Part shown: positions 15,306 through 22,474 of the stretch, piece by piece
Position numbering within the stretch: position 1 is the first letter of the stretch
How the letters are laid out: the number at the start of each line of letters is the position of its first letter
Assembly: GCF_022780145.1 (NCBI RefSeq)
Contig: NZ_JALEXO010000002.1
Location: 1-22,474 of the forward strand
DNA from: Intestinibacter sp.
GTDB taxonomy: Bacteria; Bacillota; Clostridia; Peptostreptococcales; Peptostreptococcaceae
Direction: 5' to 3'
DNA: 22,474 nucleotides
Program-made: the position numbers and the translations under genes
The notes under the pieces: model-generated
The model's input: only the letters and a program-made list of their open reading frames with translations
Database searches by the model: none
What the model was told of the DNA's origin: nothing

Positions 15306-17441
15306 TTATTCTCCCATTATGAAATCCATAGATAATGCTGGATGTCCTTTTTCTTCAAGGAAAGCACAAACTGCTTCAGAGTCAACAGCTATAGTTTCAT
15401 CACAGATATAATCAGTAAAGTTATCTATACCAGCTATTTCTTTAACAGTTTTGTTTAATTTATCAGCAACACTGTCTTTTAATTCTTTAGGCATCCATAC
15501 TATTCTTTCTGGTCCACCTTCAGTGTAAGCGAATTTCTTAGAAGAAATGAAATGTCTACCATGACCCATGAATCCTGGAGTTTGAACTCCACCACCAGTC
15601 ATAGAAGCTAATTCACCGAATGTCATACCAACTGGAGTAGTACCAGCATATTCTCTGTTTACTATAACTAATCCGTTAGCTTCAGGCATTATACCACATA
15701 TACATTCGAAGCATCCACAAGAAGTCATTGGATCTTCCATTATAGAGTATAATGTTACGTTTTCTACAGCACCTTGAGATATTCTGTTAACTGCATCAGA
15801 CATTGATTGCCAGATACCTTTCTTTTCATCTAGGCAAGGACCTTTTTCTATTGGTTGACATGGTCCTGTTGGGTTAAGTTCTTTAGTAGCTTTAGCATCT
15901 AACCAAGAAACTGCACCACATAATCCAAGTCTTTCTGGAGTTACTATACAAACGTGAGCTGGAGCGAATGCTTGACACATGTTGCAAGAATAGAAATCAT
16001 CAACTGCTTCGTCAGTTAATTGTTCTAGTCTAGCATCTCTAGCTTCGTATCTTTCTACAGCTTCATGTTTTAAATCATTAACCATAGCTTCATCAGTTAT
16101 TATAGTTACAGAACATTTATCAACAACTGCATCGAATTCATCTTTCATCATAGCGTACATAACTTCACCTATGTGTTCTAATTTGAATCCTTTAGCAACG
16201 TCATCTTTAGATATTCTTACCCAAGATTGGTCTCTTTGTCCAACGTGCATTAAACCTTCAGTGTAGTTCATGAAGTAGTGGAATCTTCTTTCAAGAACTG
16301 GTTCGAAGTCAGTTTGCATTGCTCTACCAGCAACTTTAACGATTATTGCAAGAGGTAATCTAACAACACCATCTTTGCAAGCTTCTGGATCTATGTTTGG
16401 TCCTATTACTTCTATCTTATGGTCTTCAACTTCACCTAAATCATAAGCTTTAACTAATTCCCAAGCAGGAGTTCTGTTTCCACCGAATTCGTAAGCCATT
16501 TCAGCTTTTCTGATTCTTTCACCTTCGAATGAAGCAGCGAATCCAACTGGTATTGGTATTTCAGTTATTTTTATTTTTATATGTCTAGCTTCTAATGAAG
16601 TATCAACAAATTTATCGTAATCTCTTTGAGTTAATAAGTTGCAAGGAACTTCTGTAACAACTTGGTCAGTTATTACTGGGAATCCAAGAGCTATAGCTCC
16701 AGCACCACAAGCAACTATTAATTCACTAAGTGGTCCAAATGCATTAACGAATGCAGGAACTCTTTCTGCAGTGTATTGTAATAATCCAGCTAAATCACCA
16801 GGTTTTACATTACCAAATATTAATGCAGCTCTTATAGCAACAGAAACAACGTGGATAACTGAAGTTACATCATATCCTAGAGGTATAACACGAAGGTCTA
16901 CACCCATTTTAACGTCAGCTTCTATAGCTTGATCTATAACTTTACCAACTAAGAAAGTCATGATACCAGCAGATTGGTATTTTTTAACTATGTTTCCTAA
17001 TGTTTCAGAGTCTGGGCATTCACCAAGAACAACAGCAACACCAGGGATATCTCCTGTAACAAGTGGAACACCTAGAGATCTGATTATAGGGTCAACTACG
17101 TGTCCTGCACAAGGAGCTTCGTATGGAGCATCACTATTTACATATTTGATAGCTTCAATTATTTCTGCACAAACTGCAGTAGCTAAACCAGCATTTAAAG
17201 CTGTTTCTAATAATGGTTTTTCAACTATTAATGATTTAGCAACTCCTAGAGCTGTTTCTAAATCTGCTAAAGTTGTAGCTTTTAATCCTGTTGCTGCATA
17301 TATGCATGGTATAGCATATGCAGTGTCAGGAAATGCAACTGGACAATCTTTACCTTTTTCAGCTACTACAGCTGTTAAAGCTGCGCTTGCAGCATCGTAT
17401 GCTTGATTAGCACCTGTATAAATTATGTTATATAAATTCAC
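15306..17441 (-). CDS. acsB: CO-methylating acetyl-CoA synthase (alpha subunit)
   Basis: This 711-residue enzyme joins CO from CODH, methyl from the corrinoid protein and CoA into acetyl-CoA on a nickel-containing A-cluster. The cluster ligands are all present: C486, C489, C498 and C508 in C-x2-C-x8-C-x9-C for the 4Fe-4S part and the bridging cysteine, and C575-G-C577 for the distal nickel. Length is close to the 729-residue Moorella enzyme, and the N-terminal CODH-contact domain (FPDTAYAIPCI onward) is intact. The start is GTG with AGGGGG seven bases upstream; no closer ATG fits. An mRNA hairpin lies just upstream, after acsE. Nickel insertion probably needs the CooC protein encoded in the same operon. 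Confidence 0.97.
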   Translation of the reverse strand: MNLYNIIYTGANQAYDAASAALTAVVAEKGKDCPVAFPDTAYAIPCIYAATGLKATTLADLETALGVAKSLIVEKPLLETALNAGLATAVCAEIIEAIKYVNSDAPYEAPCAGHVVDPIIRSLGVPLVTGDIPGVAVVLGECPDSETLGNIVKKYQSAGIMTFLVGKVIDQAIEADVKMGVDLRVIPLGYDVTSVIHVVSVAIRAALIFGNVKPGDLAGLLQYTAERVPAFVNAFGPLSELIVACGAGAIALGFPVITDQVVTEVPCNLLTQRDYDKFVDTSLEARHIKIKITEIPIPVGFAASFEGERIRKAEMAYEFGGNRTPAWELVKAYDLGEVEDHKIEVIGPNIDPEACKDGVVRLPLAIIVKVAGRAMQTDFEPVLERRFHYFMNYTEGLMHVGQRDQSWVRISKDDVAKGFKLEHIGEVMYAMMKDEFDAVVDKCSVTIITDEAMVNDLKHEAVERYEARDARLEQLTDEAVDDFYSCNMCQAFAPAHVCIVTPERLGLCGAVSWLDAKATKELNPTGPCQPIEKGPCLDEKKGIWQSMSDAVNRISQGAVENVTLYSIMEDPMTSCGCFECICGIMPEANGLVIVNREYAGTTPVGMTFGELASMTGGGVQTPGFMGHGRHFISSKKFAYTEGGPERIVWMPKELKDSVADKLNKTVKEIAGIDNFTDYICDETIAVDSEAVCAFLEEKGHPALSMDFIMGE

Positions 17442-17469
17442 TCTACTTCCCCCTTTAAATTTATTTACA

Positions 17470-17493
17470 AGTCAAGATTTAAAAATCTTGACT
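17470..17493 (-). other. Intercistronic stem-loop between acsE and acsB
   Basis: AGTCAAGATT and AATCTTGACT (17470-17479, 17484-17493) form a perfect 10-bp stem with a 4-base loop. No U-tract follows on the minus strand, so an mRNA stabiliser or processing site is likelier than a terminator. Confidence 0.7.
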
Positions 17494-17521
17494 GTAATTT
17501 CTATTTATTTATTAATTATTT

Positions 17522-18334
17522 TTATTTGTAATCAAATCCTAATTCTTTAACTTCTAAGTATGAATCAGCATATAAAGATGCATTTCTTATTATATCACAA
17601 GATTTTATAGTTTGAACTAATATTTCATCTAGTGGATTAACTATTGCTGAAGAGAATCCATTAGCCATAGCCATTGCTACCCAGTTACTATCTAATATAG
17701 GTCTTATATGTTTTGGACAACCATTAGATACGTTTGATAAACCACCAGTAGTTTTTAATCCCATTTCAGTCATTTGTCTGATAGCATCTAAAACGTCCAT
17801 TTGTTTATCTTGCATACCTTTTATAACTAAGCAAAGTGGGTCAAAATAAACGTCAGTTTCAGGATCTATACCAGCCATAGCAGCTGCTTCTATTAATTCT
17901 GTACAATATCCCATACGTTCATCGTTATCTGCTGGTATACCTTCTTTAGCACATAATGCTATTATAGCAGCATCATATTCACCAGCTAATTCCATTAATC
18001 CCATTCTTGGGCCTGCATCTGCAGAGTTTATTATTGGTTTACCATTAGTTCTATCATAAACTTTAAGTCCAGCTTCTAATGCAGCTTTGTTAGCAGTATC
18101 TAAAGCAAGTGGTACATTATTTAATTCAGATTGTAATAATTGAACACCCCATTGCATTATTTCAGCTCCGTCTCTTTCAGCTGGTCCTATATTGAAATCT
18201 ATAACGTGAGCTCCTGCATCTAATTGTTCTTTAGCTCTTTTTAATATTGGTTCTGGATCTCTTTCTGCTATAGCTTTTCTTATTGGTGGTGCTATACAGT
18301 GTATTCTTTCACCTATCATCATAAATTTTTCCAT
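17522..18334 (-). CDS. acsE: 5-methyltetrahydrofolate:corrinoid iron-sulfur protein methyltransferase
   Basis: This 270-residue TIM-barrel enzyme moves the methyl group from methyl-THF to Co(I) of the AcsCD corrinoid protein, the entry of the methyl branch into acetyl-CoA synthesis. It starts with MMIGERIHCIAPPIRKAI, like the Moorella enzyme (262 residues). Expected pterin-binding residues appear in order: D79 in LALDTAN, N103 in INSADA, D165 in YFDPL and N201 in GLSNVSNGCP. The gene sits between acsC and acsB with intercistronic hairpins on both sides. AGGGGG lies eight bases before the ATG. Confidence 0.96.
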   Translation of the reverse strand: MEKFMMIGERIHCIAPPIRKAIAERDPEPILKRAKEQLDAGAHVIDFNIGPAERDGAEIMQWGVQLLQSELNNVPLALDTANKAALEAGLKVYDRTNGKPIINSADAGPRMGLMELAGEYDAAIIALCAKEGIPADNDERMGYCTELIEAAAMAGIDPETDVYFDPLCLVIKGMQDKQMDVLDAIRQMTEMGLKTTGGLSNVSNGCPKHIRPILDSNWVAMAMANGFSSAIVNPLDEILVQTIKSCDIIRNASLYADSYLEVKELGFDYK

Positions 18335-18368
18335 ACTTATATCCCCCTTAGAATTTATTCTGTTATTT

Positions 18369-18399
18369 CTAGGAACCTAGAATTAATCTAAGCTCCTAG
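18369..18399 (-). other. Intercistronic stem-loop between acsC and acsE
   Basis: Arms 18369-18381 and 18387-18399 pair over 13 positions with one mismatch and two G-U pairs on the transcript, closing a 5-base loop. It is followed by AAATAACAG, not a U-tract. It may set the relative stability of acsC and acsE mRNA. Confidence 0.6.
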
Positions 18400-18463
18400 A
18401 CATAATTTTTAACTTAATTTTTTATTAATAAATCTTAAATAAGCAATTTGTTACTAGTTCATA

Positions 18464-19819
18464 TTAGTGATTAGCAGCATATTCTTTTAAGAATTTTGGA
18501 AGTTCCATTGATTCTAATGGTCCTATTATAACATTCCATCCTGGCATGTTGTCAGCTACGTCAGATTGTATAACAGCTAATTTACCTGGTATAACTATGT
18601 CTCTATTATCAGTTATTCCTTCTATACCACATTCTTTAGCGAATGCACCTATAACAGATCCACCGAATTTACCAGCAGCCCAAGCAGTAAGAACTGAATA
18701 TCCACCAGCATCTGGAACCATTAACCAGCAAGGTACTTTAGAAGCTTCTATATCACCAGTTATTGTGAAGTAAGTTAATGCGAAGTCAACTGAACATAAT
18801 ACTGGAGAAGTCTTGTCTGGGTTATTTAATGGATAAACTTTAGCTTCAACTCTCATTGGTTTTTGAGGGTCAGTGAAGATGTTTTGTCTTAATGCATAAA
18901 GTGGTAAAGCTTTAGCATAAGTCATATCTGTTACAGCTAATATAGTTCCGTATTTAACAGTGAATACTGAAGCTAATGCTATTTCCATGTTAGCATCTCC
19001 ATCAGCTAATTTAGCTAAATCGATGAATGATGGATAACCAAAGCTTCTGTCTCCTTCTTTTAATGCTATTCTTCTAACTTGTATAGCATTTACATAAGTA
19101 TCTTTTATAGTTTCACCAGTTACATCTATTATTAATTCTTTGTAACCAGCAGCTTCTATAGCTTGAGTTGTAGTGTATAATTCTTCTAAGTTAGCTCCTT
19201 GAACACCTAAAGCTAAGTTGTCACCTTTAACTACATCTACCATAGCAGCGAAGTTATCTTTGTTAGCTCCTATTACAACTGGTTTTAATCCAGCTAATGC
19301 ATCAACAGCTTCTTTAGCAACGTCAGCATCTGCAACTTCTACTACGTATGCACATTCAACATCGCTATCTTTTATTTTATTTATTATAGATAAGAAATTA
19401 TCTTTATTATCGTTGTATTTGATATAAGCGAATTCAGGTTTCATTATTTCGCCTATTCTTTCGTAGTTAACAACTTTCATTCCTTCTATTTTTGCATCTA
19501 CTGCAGCAGCATCCATGCAATCACAGAATTTAACAGCGTATCTATTTCTGTTTACTAAAGTTTTTTCATGTCTGAATAATACAGTTTCTCCACCTAGTGC
19601 ATATTCATTTTCTCCAGCACCAACTTTTAAAGTTTTCATTGGAGGTGCAGTAGCTGCAGCTAATTTAGCTAATGCTTCGTCAGACATTTTTGGACAAGCA
19701 GAAACTTCTACAGCTCCACTTGCAACTTTCATAGAGAAAGCCATACAAGTTGGAAATCCACATTCCTTACAGTTTTTCTTTGGTGTTAATTTAAATATAT
19801 CTAATGCTTTTAATGCCAT
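18464..19819 (-). CDS. acsC: Corrinoid iron-sulfur protein, large (gamma) subunit
   Basis: This 451-residue subunit holds the low-potential 4Fe-4S cluster that reduces Co(II). Its N-terminal cluster domain shows C17, C20, C25 and C42 in C-x2-C-x4-C-x16-C (NCKECGFPTCMAF then SACPKMS). The middle is a TIM barrel, and the C-terminal third (from about residue 320) is the corrinoid-binding domain that shares the cofactor with AcsD. Length matches the family (about 446). It accepts methyl from AcsE, delivers it to AcsB, and is reactivated by AcsV. The gene lies 35 bases after acsD, with AGGGGG nine bases before its ATG. Confidence 0.97.
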   Translation of the reverse strand: MALKALDIFKLTPKKNCKECGFPTCMAFSMKVASGAVEVSACPKMSDEALAKLAAATAPPMKTLKVGAGENEYALGGETVLFRHEKTLVNRNRYAVKFCDCMDAAAVDAKIEGMKVVNYERIGEIMKPEFAYIKYNDNKDNFLSIINKIKDSDVECAYVVEVADADVAKEAVDALAGLKPVVIGANKDNFAAMVDVVKGDNLALGVQGANLEELYTTTQAIEAAGYKELIIDVTGETIKDTYVNAIQVRRIALKEGDRSFGYPSFIDLAKLADGDANMEIALASVFTVKYGTILAVTDMTYAKALPLYALRQNIFTDPQKPMRVEAKVYPLNNPDKTSPVLCSVDFALTYFTITGDIEASKVPCWLMVPDAGGYSVLTAWAAGKFGGSVIGAFAKECGIEGITDNRDIVIPGKLAVIQSDVADNMPGWNVIIGPLESMELPKFLKEYAANH

Positions 19820-19854
19820 TATTATTTTCCCCCTAACCTTACAAATAAATTATA

Positions 19855-20799
19855 TTATGCTAAAGCGCTTATTAAAGCTTTTACAGTTTTTATTGATTCT
19901 GGATGACGAAGTATTACTGCATTTGATCCACCAACGATTACACTTGCAGCTGTAGATACTTCCATACCTATTGTTCTAGCTTCATTATCTCCCCATTCAG
20001 GAACATCTGCTTCTGGAGCGATAGCTTCTTTAACGTGACCAACTTCAAATGAAACTGGAGTTATTATTGGTATTTGTAATGCTTTATCATTTTGGTTGAA
20101 TCCTGCTAATCTAACTCTATCCATAGTAGATGCAACATATTCATATCCATAACCAACTGCTGAACAACCAACGTTCATAACTATATTTTCTTGTTGTACG
20201 CCTAATTGAGTAAGTAATACATTCATTTGTTTAGCTAAGTTTATATCAACTGCAGATTCTGCAGCAACTTTTTGACCGTAAGCCATACCAGCAGAAGCAC
20301 CAACTGCTTTGTAGTTGTCTTCTACAGCTGACATTACTAATATATTTTTACCTTCTAATGCAGCAGAAACTTTATCAAATACTTGACCATCTTTTTCAGC
20401 GTTACCGCATCCAGCAACTACTAATGGTAAAGTTATAGCTTCAGCAACAGCTTTAGCTACTTCTGCACATTCTTCTGGAGTTTTGTTTGCTCCATCAGGA
20501 TTAGCTCCATTTAATCTTAAGCATATGAAATCTGCTTCTGTGTTATCTTCAACGTATTTAGCCCATTTAGCTGGATCTGCCCAAACATCTCCATATAATT
20601 TAGAATAGCAATCTATCCATTCTTCAGGTTGTATATCTGATATTTCAGCTCCAACAACTGGTGCATTTCCTGTTTCTCCATCAAAGCTGTAGAATGGAAG
20701 AACTTGTTCTCCACCTAATTTTATAGCTTTATCTCCTGTTCCTATTTCTACTACATTAACTGTTCCAGTAACTTTTTGAGTAGACATTTTAAATGCCAT
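19855..20799 (-). CDS. acsD: Corrinoid iron-sulfur protein, small (delta) subunit
   Basis: This 314-residue TIM-barrel subunit pairs with AcsC to hold the corrinoid. Family landmarks are IKLGGEQVLPFYSFDGETGN near residues 26-45, DFICLRLNGANPDG, LPLVVAGCGNAEKDG and MNVGCSAVGYGYEYVASTMDRVR. Length agrees with characterised small subunits (about 310). The order cooC-acsD-acsC-acsE-acsB is one operon by spacing (51, 35, 129 and 80 bases). The start ATG is followed by AFKMSTQKVTG; a second ATG lies at codon 4, but the first is best placed after the GGGGG signal. Confidence 0.96.
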   Translation of the reverse strand: MAFKMSTQKVTGTVNVVEIGTGDKAIKLGGEQVLPFYSFDGETGNAPVVGAEISDIQPEEWIDCYSKLYGDVWADPAKWAKYVEDNTEADFICLRLNGANPDGANKTPEECAEVAKAVAEAITLPLVVAGCGNAEKDGQVFDKVSAALEGKNILVMSAVEDNYKAVGASAGMAYGQKVAAESAVDINLAKQMNVLLTQLGVQQENIVMNVGCSAVGYGYEYVASTMDRVRLAGFNQNDKALQIPIITPVSFEVGHVKEAIAPEADVPEWGDNEARTIGMEVSTAASVIVGGSNAVILRHPESIKTVKALISALA

Positions 20800-20850
20800 G
20801 TTTTTTTCCCCCTTAAGCCTATTTTAATTTATAATGCGCCTTTCTATATA

Positions 20851-21621
20851 TTAAGGCAAGTCTAGAGTTTCTATTATTTTTTCTAGTGCTACTCTAGATT
20901 TTGAATCAGCTGGTAAATCTACTAAAGCTTTACCTTCTGAATCATATTCATATATTAATTCATCTGAAGGAACTACTCCAAATAAATTTAAATCGTGTTT
21001 AGCTATTTCTTCTTTTACACCGTCATTTAGTTCTCCATTTGGAACCTTATTAACGATTAATCCAATCTTGCCAACGCTTAAATTCATTTCTTTTGCTAAA
21101 TCCCTAATTCTAGCAACTGCTTGGATACTACGTCTTGAACAATCACTGACTAATATAAGAGTATCAACATGTTTAGTAAGTTTTCTACTTATATGTTCCA
21201 TACCTGCTTCATTATCTGTGATTACATAGTTATAGTGATCTGAAATTTTTTGAACTTGCTGTTTTAATATTCCATTTACGAAACAATAGCAACCTTCTCC
21301 TTCTGATCTACCCATAACTAACATGTCATATCCGTCGCCTTCTTCTAGGATCATGCCTAGTTTCCATTGTAAGAATTGAGCTTTAGTCATTCCTCCTGGA
21401 AATGAATCTCCTCTTTTTTCAGTCTGATTAGCTTCTTCTCTAATTTGACCGATTGTTTGTGGTTCTTCCACTCCTAGTACTTCATAAAGATTGCAGTTTG
21501 CATCTGCATCAACTACTAGTATAGGATCTTTTTTTTGTTTTACTAATGTGTCAATTAAAAGCCCTGTTAGACTAGTTTTACCAACTCCGCCTTTTCCGGC
21601 TACAGCAATATTATAAGTCAT
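20851..21621 (-). CDS. cooC: CooC-type nickel-insertion ATPase for CODH/ACS
   Basis: This 256-residue MinD/SIMIBI-class ATPase has the deviant Walker A GKGGVGKTS (9-17), the switch-type VVDADANCN at 36-44 and the CxC motif C111-Y-C113 in GEGCYCFVNGIL. That CxC binds a metal at the dimer interface in Carboxydothermus CooC1. The enzyme uses ATP to help load nickel into CODH or ACS; AcsF is the name for the ACS-directed version, and sequence alone does not tell them apart. Its position directly before acsD supports either. GGGGGAT lies about ten bases before the ATG. Confidence 0.94.
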   Translation of the reverse strand: MTYNIAVAGKGGVGKTSLTGLLIDTLVKQKKDPILVVDADANCNLYEVLGVEEPQTIGQIREEANQTEKRGDSFPGGMTKAQFLQWKLGMILEEGDGYDMLVMGRSEGEGCYCFVNGILKQQVQKISDHYNYVITDNEAGMEHISRKLTKHVDTLILVSDCSRRSIQAVARIRDLAKEMNLSVGKIGLIVNKVPNGELNDGVKEEIAKHDLNLFGVVPSDELIYEYDSEGKALVDLPADSKSRVALEKIIETLDLP

Positions 21622-21658
21622 CTTATGATATCCCCCTTAAATTAAGTTTTATCACAAC

Positions 21659-21691
21659 AGAGCTTTTAAAAAATTATGTCAAACTCTGTGT
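21659..21691 (-). other. Weak intercistronic hairpin between lpd and cooC
   Basis: On the minus strand CACAGAG can pair with CTCTGTTGTG through a bulge, around an AT-rich loop containing TTTGACA. There is no U-tract. It may be an mRNA processing element or chance. Confidence 0.3.
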
Positions 21692-21698
21692 CATTAAA

Positions 21699-22474
21699 TT
21701 ATTTTTTTGGTATAGCATGTACACATTCACCATGTATATCATGTATAGCTTCCATTAAACCTTCAGATAGACTTGGATGAGCATGTATTACTCTACCAAC
21801 ATCTTTAGCTTTTAATCCTAAACCTACAGCTAAAGATAATTCTGTTAATAGGTCTGTTACGTGTGGTCCAACTAAAGAAGCACCTATTATAGTATCATCT
21901 TCGTCAGTCATAACTTTTATGTAACCTTGTAATTTACCTATTGCTTTTGCTTTACCTAAACCTCTGAATTCGAATCTACCAACTTTGTATGGAGTTCCAT
22001 TAGCTTTTAATTCGTCTTCAGTTACACCAACGCCTGATACTTCTGGTTCAGTGTAAACACAGCTTGGTATAGCTTTATAGTTAACTGTTTCACTGTTTCC
22101 TTTAACAGCATTTTCAGCAGCTACCATACCTTCAGCAGATGCAACGTGAGCAAGCATAGCTCCTGGTATTATATCACCTATTGCATATATTCCTGGTATA
22201 CTAGTTTCTAAGTATTCATTAACTTGTACAAATCCTCTTGGTGCCATTTCTATACCTATTTCTTCAACACCAGAGTTAGCTAAGTTAGGTCTTCTACCTA
22301 CGCAAAGTAATACCATTTCTGCTTCTATTGATTTACCATTATTTAAATCTATTTTAACTGAGTCATCAGTTACAGTGTATTTGTCAGCAGCAACACTAGT
22401 CATAACTTTTATTTTATCTTTTTTGAATTGTCTAGCTAAGTTTTTAGCTGCTTCAGAATCCATTCTACCTAATA
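21699..22474 (-). CDS. lpdA: Dihydrolipoamide dehydrogenase, C-terminal part, cut by window edge
   Basis: About 258 codons are visible; the frame runs through the right edge with LGR before MDSEAAKNLARQF, so the start is outside. The visible part holds the NAD-domain end (VLLCVGRRPNL), the FAD motif GIYAIGDIIPGAMLAHVASAEG, and the dimerisation domain ending in VIHAHPSLSEGLMEAIHD, where the His and Glu of HPxxSE form the catalytic dyad. The N-terminal redox-active CxxxxC is not visible. The enzyme reoxidises the lipoyl arm, most probably of the GcvH encoded in the same cluster. Intergenic distance to cooC is 77 bases. Confidence 0.94.
   Translation of the reverse strand, partial: LGRMDSEAAKNLARQFKKDKIKVMTSVAADKYTVTDDSVKIDLNNGKSIEAEMVLLCVGRRPNLANSGVEEIGIEMAPRGFVQVNEYLETSIPGIYAIGDIIPGAMLAHVASAEGMVAAENAVKGNSETVNYKAIPSCVYTEPEVSGVGVTEDELKANGTPYKVGRFEFRGLGKAKAIGKLQGYIKVMTDEDDTIIGASLVGPHVTDLLTELSLAVGLGLKAKDVGRVIHAHPSLSEGLMEAIHDIHGECVHAIPKK

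Noticed and set aside
12804..17406. Several long plus-strand open frames opposite acsV, acsB and the neighbouring genes
   Set aside because: They overlap well-identified minus-strand enzymes, lack ribosome binding sites and encode low-complexity Ser/Pro/Thr-rich products typical of antisense frames.

Overview
The window is a low-GC, strongly AT-biased stretch from an anaerobic, acetogenic or Stickland-type Firmicute. The gene set (Wood-Ljungdahl genes in the order lpd-cooC-acsD-acsC-acsE-acsB-gcvH, a UvrD-like helicase, T-box and cobalamin riboswitches, AGGGGG-type ribosome binding sites) points to Peptostreptococcaceae, close to Clostridioides, but species cannot be fixed from sequence alone. 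Almost everything is on the minus strand; only the asparaginase gene is on the plus strand.

Left part (1-8.2 kb): the N-terminal end of a flavohemoglobin gene cut by the window edge; a divergent cytoplasmic-type L-asparaginase; a convergent three-gene polar amino acid ABC transporter (lipoprotein binding protein, permease, ATPase) behind a T-box leader whose specifier reads best as AGA (arginine); a short UvrD/PcrA-type helicase; a CLC H+/Cl- exchanger with a C-terminal TrkA-C domain; and tRNA-Ser(GCU) with its own promoter and terminator. Middle (8.2-11 kb): a BrnQ branched-chain amino acid carrier, about 0.6 kb of extremely AT-rich noncoding DNA, and a PHP-family histidinol-phosphatase-like gene.

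Right part (11-22.5 kb): the carbonyl branch of the Wood-Ljungdahl pathway and its support genes. From the right edge: dihydrolipoamide dehydrogenase (partial), the nickel-insertion ATPase CooC, both corrinoid iron-sulfur protein subunits (AcsD, AcsC), methyltransferase AcsE, acetyl-CoA synthase AcsB and lipoyl protein GcvH, ending in a strong terminator. Next is acsV, the reductive activator of the corrinoid protein, under a cobalamin riboswitch. Last comes a separately promoted three-gene cluster: a CooT-type nickel protein, a DUF3842 protein of unknown function, and a histidine-rich protein carrying the HWxxHxxxH nickel motif known from CooJ. CODH itself is not in the window.

The most interesting reading is that the cooT / DUF3842 / CooJ-like trio is a nickel-handling module for CODH/ACS maturation. 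Its CooJ-like protein has the two metal-binding parts in the reverse order to the described CooJ, and its leader combines a long inverted repeat over the -35 element with an intrinsic terminator. Several gene starts were moved to an ATG a few codons inside the longest reading frame, because the upstream TTG/GTG lies within or directly against the Shine-Dalgarno sequence.
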